From positions 3,292,001-3,356,000 of the forward strand of contig NZ_CP039451.1 of the NCBI RefSeq assembly GCF_004843725.1: a DNA stretch of 64,000 bases. Direction: 5' to 3'. Positions 23,450 through 31,130 of the stretch are shown one piece after another. A model generated the notes under the pieces. The model saw only the letters and a list, made by a program, of their open reading frames with translations, had not been told where the DNA came from and ran no database searches. Origin of the DNA: Psychroserpens sp. NJDZ02. GTDB lineage: Bacteria; Bacteroidota; Bacteroidia; Flavobacteriales; Flavobacteriaceae. The number at the start of each line of letters is the position of its first letter. Position 1 is the stretch's first letter. A program made the position numbers and the translations under genes.

Positions 23450-25350
23450 TATAACATTTGAGAGAGTTTATAACGTATGCTTAATAACTCTTGGATGTCT
23501 TTGATAGGTTTAAAGCAACCTTTAAGTTTTAGTTTATTGGATTTGCTTAAGTTTTTTACATCTATATAGCGTCCAGAGTCTTTGTTTTTCAAGCCTTGTT
23601 TGGTTCTAAAACGTAAAAGAATTCTGAAGGCATAGATACAAGACTCGTATAAATCTTTGTTTTGAGGTTCTAGCTCGACCAGTTTTTGATAGCGTGCAAT
23701 GGTGCTATTAAACTCTTTGACATTATGAGAAAGGATTAACACACGGGCAGCATCTACAAGTGGCATAATGGCACGAAGTTTAATATCAAATTGATCCTTA
23801 TGTTCTCCAGAGTCTTCCACTAGAAAATTTCGGAAAAAACTTAAAGGTGGTGGGTTTTTTAAAACATTTCGTCCCATAAAATTCAAGAAAATACTATAAT
23901 TATCAATCGCTTGAAAAATACTATCCGACATTTGGCTAACCAAATTTTGATTTCCGTAAACTAGATTGTAGTCAAAAAAGATATTGCAAAGCATCAATTT
24001 ATCCTCGTCAGGATGTGTGATCCAATTGGTAAATTGTGATTTCCAATCAGAAACGGATAAACACCATTTTGGATTACTAGCCATCATATTTGCTGGACAT
24101 AGCTCAAAACCAACAATCGCTAGTTTATCATTTACGGATTGTGCTAATTTTAAGAAATAGGTTTTAGTTTTACTTTCTTCAATAGAATCTTCGTAGACTA
24201 AGGCATTGTCTTGATCTGTGAATAATAATTGTTCTTTTCTACCTTGACTTCCAATGGCTAACCATGCAAAAGACACGGGAGGAGCTTTTGAGGATTCGGC
24301 AATAGATAAGTCAATAACACGTTTGGTAATGGCGTCATTGATTGCAGATATGATTTTGGATATAAAACTAATTGGCATACTTTGTTTAAGATAGCCTTTA
24401 AGTAAGTTTTGCGCCTTTTCTCGTATGTATTTTAAGGATTCTGCTGAGGTTGCACGTTTAATTTCTTTAATTAAAACGGAAGGATTGTTTCCGTGGATAA
24501 CAATTATATCGTGTTCTGATAAGATACCAATAAGGTCCGAGTTTGACGTGCCATCCGTAGTAATACATAAGTGAGAAATATCATACGTTAGCATCGCGAT
24601 TTGTGCTTCTGCAACGGATATGTTTTCAGGAAACGTCAAGACGGGTTTAGACATAATGGTTTCCACTTGTTCTGAGATAGGGTGTAAACCTGTAGCGACT
24701 TTATTACGTAAATCTTTATCCGTTATAATTCCAATTGGTAATTTGTTTTCTGTAATAATTATGGAGCCTACTTTATTCTGGCTCATAATTAATGAGGCCT
24801 CTTTTATAGTTGTATTAATATTACAAACGATTGGATTTTTAGAGTAGTTAACCGATTGTACTTCTGTAAAAGTCGAGGCTTCTGGTTTTAAAATGGCAAC
24901 ATTAGCAAATAAAGTCCCTTTGTCCTCATTACTATACGGATTACGGGTATTAGTTGCAAAACTTGCAATTATAAATTGATTGGCCTTTTTATTATTAATG
25001 ATAATATCTTCCAATAATTTTGAAGATATACTGTAGACAATACTCTCTTCAATGGCTTTTGCATCTAACAAATAATGGTCTTTACGGATTAGTGCTCTTA
25101 GTCCAAAAATATCACCTTCATCACATTCGTCTACCAATTTGTCTCCCCTAAAAACACCAATAGCACCATCTTTTACCACGTAAAAGGAGTCGTGTAAATC
25201 TTCGTTCTGTTTAAACAGAAACGTATCTTTTTCTAGGTATAACACTTTGACTTCTGACGCAATAGCAAATAATTGCTCATGGTTTAAAGCATTAAAAGGA
25301 GGGAAGCCTTTCAGAAAATCTAAAATACGTTCGGCAATGGTGTTTTTCAT
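23449..25350 (-). CDS. Cyclic-nucleotide-binding / CBS pair / DUF294 nucleotidyltransferase-like protein
   Basis: A 633-residue cytoplasmic protein with four modules. A cNMP-binding barrel comes first (about residues 15-130, DEGDIFGLRAL). Two CBS domains follow (about 165-290, with IGIITDKDLRNKVA). Next is the DUF294 nucleotidyltransferase-like core (about 350-480, AIGSQGRKEQLLFTDQDNA, whose GSxGR and Asp residues are retained), then the DUF294_C helical domain. The architecture suggests regulated nucleotidylylation or adenine-nucleotide sensing. It is upstream of, and translationally coupled to, the DnaQ-like exonuclease. Homologues are linked to acetate uptake in other bacteria. Confidence 0.9.
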   Translation of the reverse strand: MKNTIAERILDFLKGFPPFNALNHEQLFAIASEVKVLYLEKDTFLFKQNEDLHDSFYVVKDGAIGVFRGDKLVDECDEGDIFGLRALIRKDHYLLDAKAIEESIVYSISSKLLEDIIINNKKANQFIIASFATNTRNPYSNEDKGTLFANVAILKPEASTFTEVQSVNYSKNPIVCNINTTIKEASLIMSQNKVGSIIITENKLPIGIITDKDLRNKVATGLHPISEQVETIMSKPVLTFPENISVAEAQIAMLTYDISHLCITTDGTSNSDLIGILSEHDIIVIHGNNPSVLIKEIKRATSAESLKYIREKAQNLLKGYLKQSMPISFISKIISAINDAITKRVIDLSIAESSKAPPVSFAWLAIGSQGRKEQLLFTDQDNALVYEDSIEESKTKTYFLKLAQSVNDKLAIVGFELCPANMMASNPKWCLSVSDWKSQFTNWITHPDEDKLMLCNIFFDYNLVYGNQNLVSQMSDSIFQAIDNYSIFLNFMGRNVLKNPPPLSFFRNFLVEDSGEHKDQFDIKLRAIMPLVDAARVLILSHNVKEFNSTIARYQKLVELEPQNKDLYESCIYAFRILLRFRTKQGLKNKDSGRYIDVKNLSKSNKLKLKGCFKPIKDIQELLSIRYKLSQML

Positions 25351-25466
25351 ACTACTAAGTTATATAAAATAATATAAATTAGTAAGCCAAACGTATTTTG
25401 ATTTTATTTAAAAGAGGTTATTTATGAGATGATTTGTTTTTCAATAAAGTGAAGGTAATATACGTT

Positions 25467-27275
25467 TTAATACACTGCGGGATTATCGGTTAGTGTTTTC
25501 ATGTAAGCGATAATGGCTTGCTGCTCGGTTTCTGTAAGGTCTAAATTATCAAAAGGAAGGGTTTGGTGTTCTAAATCGAAACCTAAACCACCGCCACCGC
25601 CCAGGTTGTAAAAATTAAGGACTTCTTCTAAAGTTTGATAAACACCATTATGCATATAAGGACCAGTAATGTCGATATTTCTTAACGTTGGTGTTTTAAA
25701 CATGCCTTTATGTAAGTCTTCTTTATATTTAAAGTAAAACCCTAAATCGGTATCATTCTCTTTATTATCGGCATTTTTAGGAACACCAATCACTTCTTTT
25801 TCAGTGTCGTTATAAAAAGGCGGGACTGTTCCGTTTGTTAATGGCATAAAATGGCATGTAGCGCATAGTGCTTTTCCCATAAACAGGTTATAACCTAGTG
25901 TTTCTTCTTCTGTGTAAGTATCGATTTCTCCTCTGATGTTTCTATCAAATTTAGAATCAAAACCGTTTAATGTAGAAATGTATGAGGATAATGCTTTGAT
26001 AACATTAGTATTATTTTTTGGGACTTGCCCATAAGCGTCTTTGAATAATTTTACATAAGTTGTGTCTTGTAAAATCGCTTCAGAAAATGTGTGAACATTA
26101 GTATTAAACTCCTTATCATTTAAAAAGACAGATGAGATTTGCTCAATCATGGTTTCTGACCGACCATCCCAAAAAAAGCTTTTCTGAAAGGCGCTATTTA
26201 TTAAGGTTGGTGTATTACGTTGTAGTTTATTACCATTATTATCTAAGTTAAGAACCATAGCGTCAGCATAACCTAAAGCAGGACTATGGCAGGTGACACA
26301 AGCCATACTGTTATTAGCAGAAAGTTGTGTGTCAAAAAATAATTTTTCGCCTAAAGCAATTTGTTTATCGCTAGGATTTCTGTTGGTCGTAGGTGTAAAA
26401 TAGTTTAAGTTGAAGCTATTGCTTTCAAAAAATGTAGGCGCGTCAAAATTAAAAGGCTCGGTATTGGTTGGTTCCCAAATAGCAGCTGTTTTTCTAATAG
26501 AGACCCAATGGCGTGTTATGGGATTAAGATAATCTCTAGTAAATGCAAAACGATCAAACGTCTCAAAATCGGTATTGCTTTTTATAAATTGAATAGCTTT
26601 AGTGATATTGTCTTTAAAGTCCTTATCCAAAGTCGAATCCTTTTTTATAATTAAAGATTGAATAGTATGCTCATAAATAGTTTTTAAGCTATTTAGAGAC
26701 ACTGCGCTTTCAGAAAGTCCTAAATGGCTAACAGGTGTATCAAAACCAGATATCCCTAAGCTTACAATACGCAATAATTGTTGATGTGTAGCAATAAAAA
26801 ATCGTTGTGGGGTGAGCATTCTTTTTTCCATGTTTCCTTTTAAGATGGAAAGTAATCCTTTAGTAACATAAATTTCTTGTTCGAAATCAATGATGGACGT
26901 TTCTTGCTCGTAGATGCTTTCTTCAATTTTTTGAAGACCTATTGGTTTTAGTATTTTACCAGTATCTTCTTTATAAACAGGAAGTGCAGGTCCATTAGCT
27001 CTATGTCCGACTTCGGGATTTAAATAGGAAGCAAAGGGTTCTGCTTTTTTAAAAGCTTCGCGGGCTAGTTTAAAATAATGCTTGGTGTTTTTACCAGTAA
27101 GACCTTCGGTTTTTAGACTATCTAAATACTTAGAAGCGATATCTAAATTATCGATATAGTAATTTTGAGCAACATCCCAATGGATGACGTCTATGGTTTC
27201 GGTTTTATCAGTTTTACAGGCAGAAAGACTTAATAATAAGGTAAGAATAATTACAAACGAATGGTGTGATTTCAT
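25467..27275 (-). CDS. Di-haem cytochrome c peroxidase / MauG-type lipoprotein
   Basis: About 602 residues from the chosen start MKSHHSFVIILTLLLSLSAC, a lipoprotein signal with lipidation Cys; the frame is open 17 codons further up but those residues look untranslated. The N-terminal 280 residues are helical. The C-terminal peroxidase part has two haem-binding sites, CVTCH and CATCH, and the family feature LFFDTQLSANNSMAC. It reduces H2O2, or performs a MauG-like oxidation, in the periplasm. It lies 74 bases after the PhoX-like lipoprotein gene on the same strand, and the two are probably co-transcribed. Confidence 0.9.
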   Translation of the reverse strand: MKSHHSFVIILTLLLSLSACKTDKTETIDVIHWDVAQNYYIDNLDIASKYLDSLKTEGLTGKNTKHYFKLAREAFKKAEPFASYLNPEVGHRANGPALPVYKEDTGKILKPIGLQKIEESIYEQETSIIDFEQEIYVTKGLLSILKGNMEKRMLTPQRFFIATHQQLLRIVSLGISGFDTPVSHLGLSESAVSLNSLKTIYEHTIQSLIIKKDSTLDKDFKDNITKAIQFIKSNTDFETFDRFAFTRDYLNPITRHWVSIRKTAAIWEPTNTEPFNFDAPTFFESNSFNLNYFTPTTNRNPSDKQIALGEKLFFDTQLSANNSMACVTCHSPALGYADAMVLNLDNNGNKLQRNTPTLINSAFQKSFFWDGRSETMIEQISSVFLNDKEFNTNVHTFSEAILQDTTYVKLFKDAYGQVPKNNTNVIKALSSYISTLNGFDSKFDRNIRGEIDTYTEEETLGYNLFMGKALCATCHFMPLTNGTVPPFYNDTEKEVIGVPKNADNKENDTDLGFYFKYKEDLHKGMFKTPTLRNIDITGPYMHNGVYQTLEEVLNFYNLGGGGGLGFDLEHQTLPFDNLDLTETEQQAIIAYMKTLTDNPAVY

Positions 27276-27349
27276 GTTAAGATTGTGATAAACAAAATGA
27301 ATCTCCGTTATATAACGGAGATTCATTATTAATAATAAAAGACGAAGTC

Positions 27350-28852
27350 TTATCTAGGTAATCCTTGTAATAAAACGATTTGACCACCTTGGTTGTGTGG
27401 TAAGTTTGTAGATATAAAATCGTCGCTTTTCCAGTAGTGTGGTTGTAAGTTTAGGATAAATGTGTCTGGCACACCAACTTTGTCAGAAATGTCAATTAAT
27501 GCTCCAAATTCTCCTGATAAAGACGTGCTTCCAGTAGGGGATAAGTTGCTTTCGATTTTTAAATCTAAAACAGCAGTTGGATTGTTTCCGTCTAAATCTG
27601 TTTGATAGATTCTAGCGGCATGTCCTCTAGAAAAAGAGTTAGGATCTTCTTGGATATAAATATAGTTTTCTGTCACACAGATGTTATCAGGACTTTGTAA
27701 GCTAGATAAGTTTCCGTCTTGGTTATTAGTGTCGGTGTTACCGCTGACTACTTGTGTTAACTGTCCTTGTAAAGGATTGGTAGGATCTAAATTTAGTTTA
27801 TAAACGGTTCCCCAATCATTATAAGTTCCTGCACCAGGACCTCTTCCTGTTACTGCAAAATAGACGTTTCTTCCATTGTCATCGCTTCCTTTTTGATAAT
27901 CGACATCTTCAACACGCATAAATTGAGAAGCAAAAACACCAGTACAAGCTGTTTCCATTTCTGTTTTAGTCATTGCTGCTCCATTTTCAATTTCGACAAA
28001 TTCAACATCGTAAGTCGATCCAAAATCCAAACTACTTTCGTTGTAAACCGTATTTGTAGTGACTGCTTGAACACCATTAGCACCATCAGAAATTTCTTTT
28101 AAGCGTAAAACATATATTTTACCATTCGTTAAATCTGCATCGCCATTTTCTGATAAGTACATGATGACTTGACCTTCAGATCCACTAGAATCGTCGTCTC
28201 CACCAATTATTACTGTTTTACCAGCAAATGAATTTTGAGGTAATGGTACTGCGTTTTCCCATGAGAACTCTCCTAAAGCGTCTAAACCAAAATCGGCAGT
28301 AGGTGTCGGTGTTTCTACCCAAGGATCGATTGCTTTAACATCATAAGCAATACTTTCTGATGCAGATAAAAAGATATCTTGAGTCCCTCCATGTACAGCA
28401 GCTTCCCACATCGTACCAGAACATTGTCTAGCAAAGTCGGCAACTCCGGCATTTAATAACCATTCTCCTTTAATAGGTGTCATGTTTTCGTCAAATCTAA
28501 TTCTAGAGACACTATAATCGTCTTCTGCGTTAACGATATAAATATATTCGTTACCGTCTTTTAGTAAACCGGCACCATCTTGTGCGCCAACTAAACGGAA
28601 TCCGTTTGGTAAATAATCTGTGGAGCTGATTAAAGAGTAAGCATTTACATTATTAAAGTTACTGCTAATGTCTACTAAAGGCTCTAATGCCGATTTGTTA
28701 GTAAATAAGCCTTCTGGGGGTGTATAATCTTGACCGTCTTGACCATCTGTACCGTTTGTTCCATCAAGTCCATCTTCGCCTTCACATCCTAAAAAGCCAA
28801 AAGCAAGACCTAGAATACATACTTGAATAAAACGTGGTTTAAATAATTTCAT
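27350..28852 (-). CDS. PhoX-like (DUF839) secreted lipoprotein
   Basis: A 500-residue protein with a lipoprotein signal (lipidation Cys in GFLGCEGEDG). A short collagen-like Gly-x-x stretch follows (GEDGLDGTNGTDGQDGQD, about residues 24-41). The body has DUF839/PhoX-type beta-propeller motifs (for example CSGTMWEAAVHGG and VEDVDYQKGSDD, NICVTENYIYI). PhoX enzymes are Ca/Fe-dependent alkaline phosphatases, but many DUF839 lipoproteins have no shown activity. The next gene downstream is a di-haem peroxidase. A promoter box lies at 28885-28892. The PhoX metal ligands were not checked residue by residue. Confidence 0.8.
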   Translation of the reverse strand: MKLFKPRFIQVCILGLAFGFLGCEGEDGLDGTNGTDGQDGQDYTPPEGLFTNKSALEPLVDISSNFNNVNAYSLISSTDYLPNGFRLVGAQDGAGLLKDGNEYIYIVNAEDDYSVSRIRFDENMTPIKGEWLLNAGVADFARQCSGTMWEAAVHGGTQDIFLSASESIAYDVKAIDPWVETPTPTADFGLDALGEFSWENAVPLPQNSFAGKTVIIGGDDDSSGSEGQVIMYLSENGDADLTNGKIYVLRLKEISDGANGVQAVTTNTVYNESSLDFGSTYDVEFVEIENGAAMTKTEMETACTGVFASQFMRVEDVDYQKGSDDNGRNVYFAVTGRGPGAGTYNDWGTVYKLNLDPTNPLQGQLTQVVSGNTDTNNQDGNLSSLQSPDNICVTENYIYIQEDPNSFSRGHAARIYQTDLDGNNPTAVLDLKIESNLSPTGSTSLSGEFGALIDISDKVGVPDTFILNLQPHYWKSDDFISTNLPHNQGGQIVLLQGLPR

Positions 28853-28884
28853 TTTAATTGATTGTTTTAGATGTTAATTTTTAA

Positions 28885-28892
28885 CAAAACTA
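28885..28892 (-). promoter_or_regulatory. Candidate -7 box for PhoX-like/peroxidase operon
   Basis: CAAAACTA on the plus strand reads TAGTTTTG on the minus strand, an exact TAnnTTTG match 33 bases before the start. No properly spaced -33 element was seen. The rest of 28853-29127 shows nothing else. Confidence 0.35.
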
Positions 28893-29127
28893 CAGTCAAG
28901 AAGCTAATTGTATGTTAGCTTAAAATGAATGAAGTTTTAAGAAAACTTTACGGTAATGTTACTATGTAAACAATATGTTAAGTACTTGTTTTAGGTGTTT
29001 AATTATTTGTTTTTGAGTGTGTTGATTCTTGTTTTGTGTCTTTTTATTCTTTACGTTTTAATTAAGATTAGTTAATCCTGTGGTAACTTTTGAACTTAAT
29101 TAAATCACGGAATTTGCAGAAAAAACA

Positions 29128-29760
29128 ATGGAATTATTTTTAGTCGTATTTGGTGCTTTATTTTCGATAATGAATCCTTTAGGAACGGTACCTGTATTTG
29201 TAGGTTTAACAGAAGAACAGAGCAAAAAAGAACGATCTGTCACTGCTTTTTGGACAGCGATAGATGTGTTAGTAATTTTAGTGCTTTCGTTTTTTGCAGG
29301 ACAATATATATTGTCTTTTTTTGGAATTAGTCTCAATGCTTTGAAGATAGCAGGAGGGCTGATAATTACCTCGTCTGGATTTGCTTTGTTAACAGGTAAG
29401 TTTAGAGAACATAAAGGGATGAAGCGTAAAAATGTACAGGAAGATATACATACGCGTGATGCTATTAGTTTAACGCCATTAGCCATTCCTATGTTAGCAG
29501 GACCGGGGACTATCTCTTTATTAATAACCTATAACCAAGAATTTGTTTTAACTTCTGAAATATTAATTATTGTAGGAGCTATTCTTTCGGCAACGATTTC
29601 AATTTATATTATCTTAAAAAGTGCTCATTTTATTGTTCGATTTTTAGGAGCGTCAGGGATTAATGCACTGTCTAGAATTATAGGGTTTATTGTTATAGCA
29701 ATAGGTGTGGAGTATATTATATCTTCAGTTGTAGATATATTAACTACAATTAAAGGATAG
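29128..29760 (+). CDS. MarC-family membrane protein
   Basis: A 210-residue protein with six hydrophobic segments. The family motifs are IMNPLGTVPVFVGLT near the start, LTPLAIPMLAGPGTIS in the middle and a final helix IGFIVIAIGVEYIISSV. MarC proteins are NAAT-type inner membrane proteins of uncertain transport substrate; a role in antibiotic resistance has been disputed. Its 3' end overlaps the convergent Bcr-like gene by 11 bases. Confidence 0.92.
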   Translation: MELFLVVFGALFSIMNPLGTVPVFVGLTEEQSKKERSVTAFWTAIDVLVILVLSFFAGQYILSFFGISLNALKIAGGLIITSSGFALLTGKFREHKGMKRKNVQEDIHTRDAISLTPLAIPMLAGPGTISLLITYNQEFVLTSEILIIVGAILSATISIYIILKSAHFIVRFLGASGINALSRIIGFIVIAIGVEYIISSVVDILTTIKG

Positions 29761-30973
29761 CTTCAGCACGTGTTTTACGCTTTCTAGTTGATTTGATATA
29801 AGTAAATATCATAAGCGATAAAGATCCAAATACGGTGAAACCAATAAACAACGGTAATGCTGTATCTTTAACGTAGCTACCAATAAAATTAGCAATGGGT
29901 ACTGCCATTATTGTTGACACAAATCCTGTAATAGCAGCTCCGATACCTGCAATATGACCAATAGGCTCCATTGCAATGGCTCTTAGATTCCCGAAAATAA
30001 AACCAATAGTAAAAAACTGTATAGCCATAAACAATAGTATCACCGGTAAAGCGGGGTTAGTGGCAGCATTCCAGAATAACAAGACATATAATAATGCATT
30101 GACACTAAAGACTATAATGGCTAAGTAAGATAAACGCCACATTCCTAAGCGCATCACAAAGCTTCCGTTTAAAAAGGTTGATAAGCCCACTCCACAAGCC
30201 AATCCTGCAAAGATGTATGGAAACTCATCTATCAAACCGTATTGGTTTTCAAAAATCACTTGAGATGCACTTAAATATACAATAAAAGCACCAGAGATAA
30301 AACCAGAAATAATAGTAAACCCGATGGTTTCTTTGTACTTTATTAGTTCTCTGACACCATCAATAAATTCATGGCTACTAAATTTTATTTTGTATTCAGG
30401 TTTAAGGGTTTCAGGTTGTCTTTTCCAAAACCAAATACTAACTATAAAAGCCATAACTAATTGGACATAAAAGATACCAGTCCAATTATAATGGTTTAAT
30501 ATAAATTTTCCCATTACTGGAGCAATAACAGGGACTAAAATGAAAAAAGTAGTTACAAATGACATGATTTTGGCCATGTAATCACCTTTAAACATATCTC
30601 TAATAATCGCAATTGCAATGGTTCTTGGTGCTGCTAAACCTATTCCTTGTAAGATACGACCAGCAACCATCATTTCTAAACTTTGCGACAGTACACAGAC
30701 AATACTTCCTAAAGCAAATACACAAAATCCCATGTATACGATTGGTTTTCGTCCAAAACTATCCGATAAAGGTCCAAATAATAATTGCCCAAAACCTAAA
30801 CCTAAAAAAATCATGGTAATCAGTAATTGATTATTACCCGTATCAAAACTATTAATAGAGATACCAATAGCTGACATGGCAGGCAAAATAGCATCTATTG
30901 CTAAAGCTACAATAGACATTAGCGACGCCATTAAAATGATAAATTCTAGTTTTACAGTCTGTTTTTCTTGCAT
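29750..30973 (-). CDS. Bcr/CflA-type multidrug efflux MFS transporter
   Basis: A 407-residue protein with 12 predicted helices. MFS motif A appears as GPLSDSFGRKP between helices 2 and 3. Drug/H+ antiporter motifs typical of Bcr/CflA are present (RILQGIGLAAPRTIAIAIIRDM). It is expected to export drugs or metabolites in exchange for protons. It is convergent with marC, with an 11-base overlap of the coding ends. A short gap separates it from the divergent dikinase-like gene. Confidence 0.92.
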   Translation of the reverse strand: MQEKQTVKLEFIILMASLMSIVALAIDAILPAMSAIGISINSFDTGNNQLLITMIFLGLGFGQLLFGPLSDSFGRKPIVYMGFCVFALGSIVCVLSQSLEMMVAGRILQGIGLAAPRTIAIAIIRDMFKGDYMAKIMSFVTTFFILVPVIAPVMGKFILNHYNWTGIFYVQLVMAFIVSIWFWKRQPETLKPEYKIKFSSHEFIDGVRELIKYKETIGFTIISGFISGAFIVYLSASQVIFENQYGLIDEFPYIFAGLACGVGLSTFLNGSFVMRLGMWRLSYLAIIVFSVNALLYVLLFWNAATNPALPVILLFMAIQFFTIGFIFGNLRAIAMEPIGHIAGIGAAITGFVSTIMAVPIANFIGSYVKDTALPLFIGFTVFGSLSLMIFTYIKSTRKRKTRAEAIL

Positions 30974-31130
30974 GCTGCAAAAGTAGGTTAAAAAAGAATT
31001 ATCCTTAGTTTTATTAGTGTGAAATAGCTGTTAAATTAGACCTAATTAATTTGATTTTTATCAAACTTTTATAACAACTTTGCAAAACAATATTAGTATG
31101 TTGTATATTGTAATAAACCTTTGATAATCA

